Below are positions 21,363 through 31,638 of a stretch of 64,000 bases of DNA, piece after piece (position 1 is the stretch's first letter; every line of letters begins with the position of its first letter). A program made the position numbers and the translations under genes. The DNA is taken from contig JAAESI010000153.1 in the NCBI GenBank assembly GCA_024229515.1, positions 35,146 to 99,145 on the forward strand, written 5' to 3'. The notes beneath the pieces are model-generated. The model was given only the letters and a program-made list of their open reading frames with translations. It was not told the DNA's origin and made no database searches. This DNA is from Pseudomonadota bacterium (lineage in GTDB: Bacteria > Myxococcota_A > UBA796 > UBA9615).

Positions 21363-22732
21363 TGCGCGTCTCCCTTCGGGGCGTCACCCTCGGGCGCGGG
21401 CTCGGGCGCGGGTTCGACGATGACGGTGATGCGGTGGTTCGGGTCGAGCACCTCGCCGGCCCACTGCAGGACCGAGGCGGGGGTCACGGCGAGGTAGCGG
21501 TCCAGGTCGAACTGCACCTTTCCGGGATCACCGAGGTGGTGGTTGTAGTTGTGCAGGAGCGAGGCGATGCCGGCGACGCCTTCGAGGCGCCCGTAGAAGT
21601 ACTTCTGCCAGTTGTTGATGGCGGTCTCGACTTCGGTCTCGGTCGGCCCCTCCGCGAGGAACGTGGCGAGCTCCTCGTCGATGGCGGCCTGCAGCTCCTC
21701 GACCGTGTGGCCGGGCGCCGCCGTGGCGGTGATGTTGTACGTGCTGGCGAGGCCGCGGCTGTACTGCCCGGCGCTGACGTCCTTGGCGATGCGGTCCTCG
21801 AAGACGAGCCGCTTGTACAGCCGGCTGCTCTTGCCGTCGGTGAGCACCGAGCTGAGCACGTCCAGGTCGGCGTCCCCGTCGGCGTAGAAGGCCGGGGAGG
21901 GGTAGCTGAGGTAGAGCCGCGGCAGCTGCACGTCGTCGGTCAGCGTGACGGTCGCGGGGGCCGGCTTCTCGAAGGGCGCCTCCGTCAGCGAGCTCGGCTG
22001 CGGGCCGCCCGGGATGGGGCCGAAGTACTGCTCGATCCAGCCCTTCACTTCCGCCGAGTCGAAGTCGCCGACGACGGTCAGCGTCGCGTTGTTGGGCACG
22101 TACCACTCGGTGAAGAAGCCCTTCACGTCGTCCAGCGTGGCCGCCTCAAGGTCCTCGTGGGTGCCGATGGTGAGGCGGTGGTAGGGGTGCATCGGCGGGT
22201 ACATCGCCTCCGCCAGCGCCTTGCGGCTCTTGGCGTAGGGGCGGATCTCGTAGTTCTGCCGGCGCTCGTTCCGCACGACGTCACGCTGGTTGTCGAGCTT
22301 CTCCACCGTCAGCGCGGGCAGCAGCCAGCCCATGCGGTCGGCCTCCAACCAGAGCGCTCGCTCGGTGACGTTGCTGGGCACGGTCTCGAAGTAGTTCGTG
22401 CGCTCGGTGTTCGTGCTGCCGTTGATCCGCGCGCCGTAGGGCTGCAGCGGAGCGAAGTACTCGTCGTCCCAGTGCTCGCTGCCGTTGAACATCAGGTGCT
22501 CGAAGAGGTGGGCGAAGCCGCTGCGGCCCTGGACCTCGTCCTTGCTGCCGACGTGGTACCAGACCTCGACGTGCACGACCGGGGTGGCGTGGTCTTCCGA
22601 GAGGATGACTTCCAGGCCGTTGGGGAGCTCGTACATCTCGTACGGGATCTCCAGTTCGGCAGCCAGCGCGGGGGCCGCGGCCATCATCGACGCGGCGATG
22701 AGGGCTGCCAGTCTGCGGTTCAGAACGACCAT
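21359..22732 (-). CDS. M16 family zinc peptidase, catalytic subunit
   Basis: GFAHLFEHLMFNGSEHW (HxxEH); ATGA overlap with the downstream M16 gene. Confidence 0.92.
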   Translation of the reverse strand: MVVLNRRLAALIAASMMAAAPALAAELEIPYEMYELPNGLEVILSEDHATPVVHVEVWYHVGSKDEVQGRSGFAHLFEHLMFNGSEHWDDEYFAPLQPYGARINGSTNTERTNYFETVPSNVTERALWLEADRMGWLLPALTVEKLDNQRDVVRNERRQNYEIRPYAKSRKALAEAMYPPMHPYHRLTIGTHEDLEAATLDDVKGFFTEWYVPNNATLTVVGDFDSAEVKGWIEQYFGPIPGGPQPSSLTEAPFEKPAPATVTLTDDVQLPRLYLSYPSPAFYADGDADLDVLSSVLTDGKSSRLYKRLVFEDRIAKDVSAGQYSRGLASTYNITATAAPGHTVEELQAAIDEELATFLAEGPTETEVETAINNWQKYFYGRLEGVAGIASLLHNYNHHLGDPGKVQFDLDRYLAVTPASVLQWAGEVLDPNHRITVIVEPAPEPAPEGDAPKGDAQ

Positions 22733-22811
22733 CTTCTTCTCCTTCGAAGCGGCGCATCCCTATCACGTCCGCGCACACGTGTCGCGCGTAGGTGTGCGAC
22801 CATGGGGGGCC

Positions 22812-24611
22812 GTGGTTGCCGCTCCCTGCACCTACCCCGTCCGGGTCGTCGTGATCGATCCGGAGGGCCGAGAACGGGTCGCTCAACTCAAGGTTGGCGA
22901 CACCGGACCGCTGCTCCTGGGGCGCGCTCCGGAGAACGACCTGCAGGTCGTCTCGCCCTACATCTCCCGCCGCCACGCCGAGATCTGGCCCCACGAGAGC
23001 GGCATCCTGTTCGAGGACCTGTCCTCCACGTCGGGGTCGTACGTCGACGGCGCCCGGGTCGACAAGTCGCTGGTCCGGGTGGGCGACAGCCTCCGCCTGG
23101 GGAGCCCCGACGGCCTCCGCCTCAGCGTGTACGCGGTCGAGGACACCAAGGAGAAGGCCAAGAGCCTCAGCCGAACCGAGGTGCTCCGCGTCGCGGACCT
23201 CGAGGAGTCGCCCTACCTCAGCTCCACGGACCGCCTGCTCCAGTCCCTGCCGGCCCGCCGCAAGACCAGCGAGACGAAGTCGCAGGAGCGGCTGGTCGGT
23301 CTGATCAGCCTGGTGTCCGATCTGCTCACCGTCTCCGACGCCGACGACATGGCCGACAAGCTGCTGACCCGGGTCATGCAGCTGCTCCCGGTCGATCGCG
23401 GGATGGTGCTGCTGGAGGAGAAGGACGGCCTCAAGCCCCGCGCCTGGAACGTGCGCGGCGAGAGCGAAGTGGTGCGCACCCAGATCGGCCCCGAGCTGGG
23501 CGACCTCGACGTGCCGATGACCACGCTGGAGCGGCCCGCGGTCCCCTTCCAGCCCATCCGCACCGTCACCGATCGGGTCTACAGCGAGGGGGTCGGCCTG
23601 CTCAGCCTGGATGCGACCTCGGATCAGCGCCTCGAGGGCAGCAAGTCGGTGCTCCTGCAGTCGGTCCGCTCCATCACCGCGGCGCCGGTGGTGGGGGCCG
23701 CCAAGCGGATCTACGGCGTGATCTACGTCGACACCCACCGGACGATGCGGAAGGACGACGAGGACACCCTCGACTGGCTCGTCGCGGTCGCCCACCAGGC
23801 CGGCATGGTGATGGACAAGCTGGCGCTGCTGGACAGCCAGCGCCGCATGATCGAGTCGATGATGAAGGGGCTCGCCGCCTCGATCGACAAGCGGGACGGC
23901 CTCACCGCCGGCCACTCCGCGCGCGTGGCTGATTACTCGGTGGGAATGGCCCGCCAGATGGGCCAGAGCACCGAGCAGCAGTACGCCATCTACTACGCGG
24001 CGCTGCTGCACGACTACGGCAAGATCGGCATCGACGACGCGGTGCTGAAGAAGCCCGCGAGCCTCACGCCGGATGAGTACAAGCACATCCAGCAGCACCC
24101 GAAGTTCACCTTCGACATCCTCAGCAAGATCGAATTCCCGCCCGAACTGGCGGAGCTTCCGATGATGGCCGCGTCGCACCACGAGAAGTGGGACGGCAGC
24201 GGCTACCCGTGGGGTCTGGCGGGGGACGACATCCCGGTGGCGGGCCGGATCATGGCGATCGCCGACGTCTACGACTCGTTGACGCAGAAGCGCCACTACC
24301 GGGACCCGATGCCCACCGAGGAGGTGCTGGGGTACCTCGAGGAAGGGCGCGGCACGCACTTCGACCCCGCGGTGCTGGACGCGTTCTTCGCCTACCACGC
24401 CGAAGTGCTGGGCGCCCGCGAGGAACGTCGCGCCCGCAAGCGCGCCCGCCCCGCCGTTACCGCCGGCCCCCACGACACCACCCAGCGCAAGCCGCTGGAG
24501 CATGACGACGAGGTGCGGACGGACGACATGGACGCGGTCGAGCACGGCCAGAACCTCGCTCTGGAGCCCCTCGAGGAGGAAGGCACCTTGCGGCTGGAGC
24601 CTGGCTCCTAG
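22812..24611 (+). CDS. FHA-GAF-HD-GYP domain signalling protein
   Basis: FHA LLLGRAPENDLQVVSPYISRRHAEI; HD-GYP LLHDYGKIGIDDAVLKKP and HHEKWDGSGYPWGL; start probably GTG at or slightly upstream of 22812. Confidence 0.9.
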   Translation: MVAAPCTYPVRVVVIDPEGRERVAQLKVGDTGPLLLGRAPENDLQVVSPYISRRHAEIWPHESGILFEDLSSTSGSYVDGARVDKSLVRVGDSLRLGSPDGLRLSVYAVEDTKEKAKSLSRTEVLRVADLEESPYLSSTDRLLQSLPARRKTSETKSQERLVGLISLVSDLLTVSDADDMADKLLTRVMQLLPVDRGMVLLEEKDGLKPRAWNVRGESEVVRTQIGPELGDLDVPMTTLERPAVPFQPIRTVTDRVYSEGVGLLSLDATSDQRLEGSKSVLLQSVRSITAAPVVGAAKRIYGVIYVDTHRTMRKDDEDTLDWLVAVAHQAGMVMDKLALLDSQRRMIESMMKGLAASIDKRDGLTAGHSARVADYSVGMARQMGQSTEQQYAIYYAALLHDYGKIGIDDAVLKKPASLTPDEYKHIQQHPKFTFDILSKIEFPPELAELPMMAASHHEKWDGSGYPWGLAGDDIPVAGRIMAIADVYDSLTQKRHYRDPMPTEEVLGYLEEGRGTHFDPAVLDAFFAYHAEVLGAREERRARKRARPAVTAGPHDTTQRKPLEHDDEVRTDDMDAVEHGQNLALEPLEEEGTLRLEPGS

Positions 24612-24623
24612 CGTCACGGTCCT

Positions 24624-24657
24624 TGCGCGCAGCCCTCCGGAGGGCTAAAGACGCGCA
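24624..24657 (+). promoter_or_regulatory. nested hairpin abutting the DEAD-box helicase start codon
   Basis: TGCGCG(24624-24629)/CGCGCA(24652-24657) outer stem; AGCCCTCCGGAGGGCT (24631-24646) perfect palindrome inside; ATG at 24660. Confidence 0.55.
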
Positions 24658-24659
24658 CC

Positions 24660-26198
24660 ATGGAAACCGATACCACTGAAGCCGCCCCCGAGGCCGCTCC
24701 CGAAGCCACTCCCGAGCCCGCCTCCTGGAACGATCTTGGGCTCCCGCCCGAGATGCTCCAGGCCATCTCCGACCGCGGCTACACCAGCCCGACGCCCGTT
24801 CAGGCCGCCGCCATCCCCCTCGCCATCGAGGGACGTGATCAGATCGTTCGTGCCAAGACGGGCACCGGCAAGACCGCCGCGTTCATGATCCCGACCATCG
24901 CCAACATCCCCTCCGGGTACGGCAAGCACGCCTGCATCGTGCTGTCGCCGACCCGCGAGCTCGCCATCCAGATCGCGGAAGAGGCCGAGCTCCTCGTGGC
25001 CCAGAAGGACCTTCGCGTGGTCGCCGTCTACGGCGGCGTCGGCATCGGACCGCAGAAAGACGCGCTCGATGCGGGCGCGGAGATCATCGTGGGCACCCCG
25101 GGCCGCGTGCTCGACCACATCCGCCGCGGCAACCTCAAGCTCGGCGAGGGACTCGTCGGCGTGCTCGACGAGGCCGACGAGATGCTCTCGATGGGCTTCT
25201 TCGAGGAGGTGAAGAACATCATCGGCCAGCTGCCGAAGACGGCTCAGATCCTGCTCTTCAGCGCGACGGTCGAAGAGAAGCTCAAGCAGCTGATCGGGTC
25301 GTTCCTGAAGGACCCCCACGAGATCTACCTGTCGCTGGACACGGATCGCACGGTCGGGGCCATCGACCACGTCTTGTACGAGACGACGATGGAGTACCCC
25401 AAGCCGCGGCAGCTGCTGCACGTCATCGAGGTGGAGAACCCCGAGTCGGCGATCATCTTCTGCAACACCAAGAGCGACGTCGACATGGTCGCCCGGTTCC
25501 TGTCCCGCCAGGGGATGGACGCCGAGCCGATCAGCTCCGACCTCAACCAGAAGGCGCGCGAGCGCGTGATGGGGCGGATCAAGCGGGGAGAGATCGACTA
25601 CCTCGTGGCGACGGACATCGCCGCCCGCGGGATCGACATCTCCGAGCTGTCGCACGTCTTCAACTACAGCCTCCCCGAGGACCCGGCCATCTACCTGCAC
25701 CGCACCGGCCGGACCGGCCGCGCGGGCAACAAGGGCACGGCCATCTCGTTCATGGGGGGCAAGGAGCTGGCGACCCGCAAGGTCCTGGTCCACGACTACG
25801 AGATCGAGTTCGAGGAGCGCACCCTCCCCACCCGGGAGCAGGCCGAGACCCTCTGGTTCGAGCGCCACGTCGAGGAGATGAAGAAGGCCGTCAACAGCGG
25901 CCTGGCCTTCGAGGGCTTCCTCGGCATGGCCAAGAAGCTCCGCGAGATGGGCGACGGCGCTGATGCGCTGACGGCCATCGCGCTGCGCGGCTTCTTCCGC
26001 TGGCATCGCATGGACGAGAGCCGGCGCAAGATGGAGGCCGCGGGCGAGGATCCGGAGGAGGTGGCCAAGCTGATGGCCGAGCGCTCCCGCAAGGGCGGCG
26101 GCGGCGGCGGACGGCATGGCGGACGCGGTGGCGGACGCGGCGGTGGCGGCGGACGCGGTGGCGGCGGCCGAGGTCGCGGAGGCGGACGGCGCCGCTAG
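24660..26198 (+). CDS. DEAD-box RNA helicase with Gly/Arg-rich tail
   Basis: AKTGTGKTAAF, PTRELAIQ, DEADE, SAT, HRTGRTGRAG; C-term RGGGRGGGGGRGGGGRGRGGGRRR. Confidence 0.95.
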   Translation: METDTTEAAPEAAPEATPEPASWNDLGLPPEMLQAISDRGYTSPTPVQAAAIPLAIEGRDQIVRAKTGTGKTAAFMIPTIANIPSGYGKHACIVLSPTRELAIQIAEEAELLVAQKDLRVVAVYGGVGIGPQKDALDAGAEIIVGTPGRVLDHIRRGNLKLGEGLVGVLDEADEMLSMGFFEEVKNIIGQLPKTAQILLFSATVEEKLKQLIGSFLKDPHEIYLSLDTDRTVGAIDHVLYETTMEYPKPRQLLHVIEVENPESAIIFCNTKSDVDMVARFLSRQGMDAEPISSDLNQKARERVMGRIKRGEIDYLVATDIAARGIDISELSHVFNYSLPEDPAIYLHRTGRTGRAGNKGTAISFMGGKELATRKVLVHDYEIEFEERTLPTREQAETLWFERHVEEMKKAVNSGLAFEGFLGMAKKLREMGDGADALTAIALRGFFRWHRMDESRRKMEAAGEDPEEVAKLMAERSRKGGGGGGRHGGRGGGRGGGGGRGGGGRGRGGGRRR

Positions 26199-26199
26199 G

Positions 26200-26991
26200 A
26201 TGAGCGACATGCCGATCGACATCAAAGGGCCGGCCGAGATCGAAGCGATGCGGGAGGCGGGCTTGCTCGCAGCCGCGACGCTGCGTGCGATCGGCGCCTT
26301 GGTGAAGCCCGGCATCTCCACCGGCAAGCTCAACCAGATCGCGCACGAGTTTCAGCTGGATCACGGGGCCATCCCCGCCCCGCTGAACTACCGCGGCTTC
26401 CCCAAGTCGATCTGCACGTCGGTCAACGACGTGGTCTGCCACGGCATCCCGAGCAACAAGCACGTGCTGCGCGAAGGCGACCTCGTCAACGTCGACGTCA
26501 CCCCGATCCTGGCCGGCTTCCACGGCGACACCTCGGCGACGTTCTTCGTCGGCGAGGTCAGCGACAAGGCCCGCCGCGTGACCGAGGTGAGCCGCAAGTC
26601 GCTGGAACTGGGCATCGCCGCGACCAAGCCGGGCGGTCGCATCCGCGACATCGGCGCGGTCATCGAGGACTACGCCCACGGCGAGGGGATGAGCATCGTC
26701 GAGGACTACTGCGGCCACGGCATCGGCCGCATCTTCCACACCTCCCCGCAGGTGACCCACTACCGCTCGCGGGGGCCCAACCCGCGCATGCGGCCGGGCA
26801 TGACCTTCACCATCGAGCCGATGATCAACACCGGCACGAAGCACACGCGTCTGATGAAGGACAACTGGACGGTGAAGACGCGGGACGGCGGGCTCAGCGC
26901 GCAGTTCGAGCACACGGTGCTGGTGACGGCCGAGGGCGTCGAGGTGCTGACCGATCCGGCGAAGCTCGCCGGGACGAAGTACGACCACTAG
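26200..26991 (+). CDS. map: type I methionine aminopeptidase
   Basis: LNYRGFPKSICTSVNDVVCHGIPS, DVTPILAGFHGDTSATF, YCGHGIGRIFHTSPQVTHY, MTFTIEPMI. Confidence 0.96.
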   Translation: MSDMPIDIKGPAEIEAMREAGLLAAATLRAIGALVKPGISTGKLNQIAHEFQLDHGAIPAPLNYRGFPKSICTSVNDVVCHGIPSNKHVLREGDLVNVDVTPILAGFHGDTSATFFVGEVSDKARRVTEVSRKSLELGIAATKPGGRIRDIGAVIEDYAHGEGMSIVEDYCGHGIGRIFHTSPQVTHYRSRGPNPRMRPGMTFTIEPMINTGTKHTRLMKDNWTVKTRDGGLSAQFEHTVLVTAEGVEVLTDPAKLAGTKYDH

Positions 26992-28256
26992 AGCTTGTCG
27001 AGCGCGCGCTCGCGCTCCTTCTCGGTGTCGTCCACCTCAGGCCGCGTGCTGCTCTTGGCTTCGTAGACGACCCTCAACCGGTACCGGGCGCGATCGTTGT
27101 CCAGGACTACCGAGATGACCGTCCGCTCGAAGGTCCACCGCGCCTGGAACGACGCCTCGCCCTCGGACAGTCCGCGCAGCGATGAGCTCCCCTCGGGGCC
27201 CTTCCAGACGACCTCGTCGATGTCGCCGGACTCGCCGTACTTCTGCTCCAGCAGGGCCTCGAGCTCCTCGAAGCCCTCGCGGGCGTCGTCGGCCCGGCGG
27301 TACCCCTCGGTGATGACGTAGGCGCCCTCCACGAGGCGCTCGCGGCGGAAGCGGAACACGACCCCGCACGACTTGCCCAGCAGGCGATCGCGGTAGACTA
27401 GCCGGTCCGGCTCATCGATCTCCGGCTTGCTCTTCTCGGACTGCTTCACCTTGGACGGGCTCACGCCCCAGTCGAGCTCTCGGAAGCCCCGGGGACCGAG
27501 GGCGTCCAGCCCCTCGACCGCGCTCTCGGCCGGCTGGTCGTCCGGCGTCGAGGCGGCCAGCGTCGCGTCCGTCTCGGCGACGAGGTCCAGCAACGAGCCG
27601 ACCCCGGAGCCGACGTCGCGGGTCTGCGTGGCGGCGTAGCTGTAGCCCCGCTCGCGGTGGGTGTCGTACCCCTTGAGATCGCCCTTGAGCCGGTTGGCCC
27701 GGTTGCGCACGAGCACGTCCTTCAACGCATCGGCCTGGCTGGCGACGGCGTCCCAGGCGGCGATGGCAGCGGTGAGCGTGGCGGCGTCGTGGTTCCCGGC
27801 CGCGAGGCCGTCCGAGAACTGCAGAGTGAGGGACCGCGCGTGGAGGTCGGCGGCGAGCAAGGCGTGCTCCGGGGAGCGGAAGCCGTCGGGCTCGCTGCGC
27901 GCTGCCTGAAGGGCGCCCGCCGCGGCCGCGGGGTCGTCGCGCAGCAGCAGGCACCGAGCCATCTCGAGGTGGGCATCGGCGCGCCACGCCGGCGGTGCGA
28001 TCCGCACCAGGACCTCGGCGGCGGAGCAGCGCGCGTCCAGATCGCCTCGGGATTCGGCGTTGGCCAGGAGCAGGGCCGCCGCCGCGGGCGCGGCGGGGTC
28101 GTCGTCGGGGACCGCCTCCAGCACCGCCCGTTCGCCCGAATGGAGCTTGCCCTCGGACGCCGCGGGGACCAGATCGACCAGCGCCCCCTCGCCCGCTCGA
28201 GCAGGAGCAACGGCCAGGAGGAGACCCGCGAACAAAGCCAGGGAACGAAGGAGCAT
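26988..28256 (-). CDS. hypothetical secreted protein
   Basis: 422 aa ORF with signal peptide MLLRSLALFAGLLLAVAPARA. Confidence 0.7.
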   Translation of the reverse strand: MLLRSLALFAGLLLAVAPARAGEGALVDLVPAASEGKLHSGERAVLEAVPDDDPAAPAAAALLLANAESRGDLDARCSAAEVLVRIAPPAWRADAHLEMARCLLLRDDPAAAAGALQAARSEPDGFRSPEHALLAADLHARSLTLQFSDGLAAGNHDAATLTAAIAAWDAVASQADALKDVLVRNRANRLKGDLKGYDTHRERGYSYAATQTRDVGSGVGSLLDLVAETDATLAASTPDDQPAESAVEGLDALGPRGFRELDWGVSPSKVKQSEKSKPEIDEPDRLVYRDRLLGKSCGVVFRFRRERLVEGAYVITEGYRRADDAREGFEELEALLEQKYGESGDIDEVVWKGPEGSSSLRGLSEGEASFQARWTFERTVISVVLDNDRARYRLRVVYEAKSSTRPEVDDTEKERERALDKL

Positions 28257-28423
28257 CGGCCCAGCGATAGGACGCGCGGCAAGACCGTGTCAAGTCGACG
28301 CCGCCCCGGCATGCTTGGTAGCCGAGGGGAACCGATGCTCCCGGCCGGAGCGGCCCCCGCCCCCAGCGGAGCGGCCCCCGCCACGACTTCGACTGGGACG
28401 CGGCCGTCGCCAAGGCCTGAGGG

Positions 28424-29896
28424 CTACTCCGCGACGATCCTGCCGGACGGGTCGACCGCGCCGGGCAGGTCCAGCCCCGCGGACAGGCCGATGACCGCCT
28501 CGAAGAGCTCCGCCCGCTCGACCTTGAGCCGGGTGATCTCCCGCGCCCGCGCCGCCCGCGTGAGGCGAACCCGGAGCGAGCGCAGCGTCTCCTGCACGAG
28601 GCGCGAGTACGGCAGCGCGATGATCCCGCCGACGACGCCGAACACCACCGCCATGAAGCCGGCGAACATCGGGGTGTCGGGCAGGTTCGGCCAGATCGTG
28701 TGCAGCTTGCCGTGGGTCATCGCGGCGACGACGGCGGCGCCGCCCCAAGCCAGGGGGAACGCCACGATCCCGAACAGCAGCTTGATGCTCGCCTCATCCT
28801 TGCGCGCCTTGGCGAAGACCTTGGACAGCACCTTCAGCCCCGCCAGCGGGAACAGGTTCACGACGTAGCCGACCAGCAGCACCGGGGGCAGCAGGACGAA
28901 CACGAGCATCGCCTGCAGCAGCAGGTACAGCCCCAGGATCGGCCGCAGCAGCTTGGGCCCCCGGTCCAGCTCGTGGTCGTGCAACGCCATGGCGCGGAGG
29001 TCCTGGTCGTAGAGCCGGATCCGCTCGAGCACGGCGCCGACCTGCTCGGGGTGGGTCTCCAGCCGCTCGTAGTAGCCCTGCCAGACGCGGGCGAAGCCGA
29101 GGGTGCGCTCGCCCATGTCGACCCGGCCGGGGCTGGCCCCCGCCCGGTGAGCGCGCTCGGCCCGCACGAGCTTGCGCGCTCGGTGCATCAGGTAGTGCAG
29201 CTCCCAGCTCTCGGTGCAGTGCACGACGTCCCGGAGCACCCGCTCGATCCGCCCCGTCAGCCGGGCGAACCGGTCCTCCTCGGGCGGCTCCTCGACCCGG
29301 TCTCCGAGCTTGGCGATGACGTCGTCCAGCTCCATCGGGGGGTGGAACGCGACCAGGGCGTTGCTGCGGAAGCCCCGCTTGTGGTCGTAGTGCAGCCCCA
29401 CGGGGATGATCACCGGTGGCGGGGCGCCCTCGATCTGGAGCTCGCAGGCCCGGTAGTAGAACCGCGCGGCGCCGGTCTTGATGTGCTGGAGGTGGGGCGC
29501 GTCGTGGCTGTGCCCCTCCGGGAAGAGGCAGGAGAACGAGCCCGCCGCGACCTGCTCCGCGAGCGCATCCAGGCTCTTGTTGTTGGCCTCGCGGCGCGCC
29601 TCGAGGTCGCTGCCGTCGGTGTCCCGGGCGCGGTAGATGGGCACCGTCCCGATCGCCCGCATCACGCTCCCCAGCACCGGCCATTTGAACAGCTGGTGCC
29701 GCGCCCCGAAGATCACCTGGCGGGGGAACTGGCTCAGGATCAGGCCCGGGTCGATCATCCCGTTGGGATGCCAGGAGACGAGCACGCCGCCGCCGTCCTC
29801 AGGCAGATGCTCCGTCCCCGTGACCTCGACATCGCGGAAGAACACGCGGGTCAGGAACCGGACGAAGCCGACGACGGTGGAGTACGCGGACGGCAA
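28424..29896 (-). CDS. PlsC-type 1-acylglycerol-3-phosphate acyltransferase, membrane protein
   Basis: VLVSWHPNGMIDPGLILSQFPRQVIFGARHQLFKWPVLGSVMRAIGTVPIYRA, FPEGHSHD; C-terminal TM helices. Confidence 0.85.
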   Translation of the reverse strand: MPSAYSTVVGFVRFLTRVFFRDVEVTGTEHLPEDGGGVLVSWHPNGMIDPGLILSQFPRQVIFGARHQLFKWPVLGSVMRAIGTVPIYRARDTDGSDLEARREANNKSLDALAEQVAAGSFSCLFPEGHSHDAPHLQHIKTGAARFYYRACELQIEGAPPPVIIPVGLHYDHKRGFRSNALVAFHPPMELDDVIAKLGDRVEEPPEEDRFARLTGRIERVLRDVVHCTESWELHYLMHRARKLVRAERAHRAGASPGRVDMGERTLGFARVWQGYYERLETHPEQVGAVLERIRLYDQDLRAMALHDHELDRGPKLLRPILGLYLLLQAMLVFVLLPPVLLVGYVVNLFPLAGLKVLSKVFAKARKDEASIKLLFGIVAFPLAWGGAAVVAAMTHGKLHTIWPNLPDTPMFAGFMAVVFGVVGGIIALPYSRLVQETLRSLRVRLTRAARAREITRLKVERAELFEAVIGLSAGLDLPGAVDPSGRIVAE

Positions 29897-29912
29897 GGTG
29901 CAAGCCTACTCG

Positions 29913-31638
29913 CTACAGCGCGCCCGGCGGAAATGAGCCGTCGGCGCCGGTCCACTTCTCGACCGCGGCCCTGAGTCCGCCGAGGCGGATCGGGTTGGCG
30001 AGGTAGTCGTCCATGCCCGACTCCAGCGCGCGTTGCTTGGCGTCCTCGGTCGCGTACCCCGACAGGCCCACGATCGGGCAGCGCGCCGAGGGGCCGTCGC
30101 TGGCCCGCAGCGACGAGGTGGTCGACAGCCCATCGATGCCGGGCATGTCGCAGTCCATGAAGATCAGGTCGTAGGCGTCGGCGTGGGCGCGGTCGATCGC
30201 CTCGGCTCCGCCGGCCGCGCGGGTGACGCGGCACCCCAACGATTGCAGCAGCAGACCGACCACCTCGCGGGTGTCGTCGTTGTCATCGACCACCAGGACC
30301 CGGGGCCCCTGCTCCTCCTCGGGCGGTGCGATGTCGACCTCGAGCTCTTCGCTGATCGCGGCCTCGGCGACGATCTCCAGGGGAAGCCGGACGGTGAAGT
30401 GGGCACCTGCCTCGGGGCGGTTGGCCGCGGAGATCCGACCGCCCATCGCCTCCACCAGCCGCCGGCTGATGGCGAGCCCCAGCCCTGCTCCGCCGTGCGA
30501 CCGCGACGGGGAGCTGTCGGCCTGCTGGAAGACGTCGAACAGCGCCTCCTCCATGCCCGCGGGGAGCCCCGGCCCAGTGTCCAGCACCTCGAGGATCACC
30601 TCCCCCTGCTCGCGCCGGCCGCGCAGGGTGATGCCACCCTGAACGGTGAACTTCAGCGCGTTGCCGATGAGGTTGACGATCACCTGGCGGATGCGGCCCG
30701 CATCCCCCTGCACCGTGCCGAACCGGCTGCCCTCCCGGCGCAGCTGCAAGCCCTTGCCGTAGGCCGGGGCGCGGAACAGCAGCAGGATCTCGTCCAGCAC
30801 CCCGTCCAGGTCGAAGTCCGTCGGATGGAGGTGCAGCGCGCCGGCCTCGATCCGACTCAGGTCGAGCACATCGGAGATCAGCTGCAGGAGCTGGTCTCCG
30901 GCCCGATCGATCACGTCCAGGTGGCCCGTCTGGCCCACGGTCAGGGTGGTCGTCCGGAGCAGCTCCACCCGCCCCAGGATCACCGTCATGGGGGTGCGGA
31001 TCTCGTGGCTCACCGTCGCCAGGAACTCCGACTTGGCGTCGCTGGCGGACTGCGCTTGAGCACGCGAGGCCTGGGCCTCCTCCAGCACGGAGGCGAGCTT
31101 CTGGTAGGCCTCCTCCAGCTCGTTGCTCCGGCGGAAGGCGATGCCGAAGAGGGCCCAGGCCAGCACCCCCAGCCCGATAGCAACCAGTGCTAGCAGCTGG
31201 ATCGCCGACCACCGATCGGCCATCTCGGCGTCGAGGGCCTCCGTCTCGACCCAGATGGCACGCATCAGGCCGTCGACCGTCTGCATCACCTCGACCCGAG
31301 CGCTGTCGCGATCCCCCGGGGTGTTGATCGACGCCTTCAGCCGCAGCGCCGCGGCCCTCGCCGCGTCCGCCCGGGGGGCGAGCTTGGAGTCCTCGCCGGC
31401 GCGCTCGCACAGAAGTCCGATGCGATCCAACGCCTCGGCGACCACCGGCTCGTCGGGGTGGTGGGTGTGGAGGGGTCCGGGTCGTCCACTGGAGCTCGCG
31501 CACCAGATCGTGCCGCCGCTCCAGCTCGACCGAGACCCGCCCGGCCTGCTCGACCACCCGCGCGCTCCACACCCCGAAGCCGATCGTCAGGGCGGCGCCA
31601 AAGACGAGCAGAAGCGCGGGCGCGCGCCGCGTTGTCAG
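29913..31638 (-). CDS. hybrid histidine kinase with receiver domain; apparent frameshift at 31472-31475
   Basis: FLATVSHEIRTPMTVILGRVELL H-box, NLIGNALKF, DTGPGLP, GGAGLGLAISRRL; receiver VLVVDDNDDTREV...DLIFMDCDMPGIDGL. N-terminal TM segment PALLLVFGAALTIGFGVWSARVVEQ lies in a different frame; proposed CTG start at 31638. Confidence 0.85.

Noticed and set aside
22281-24617. 778-aa minus-strand ORF
   Set aside because: Antisense to FHA-GAF-HD-GYP and out of frame with the M16 gene it overlaps.
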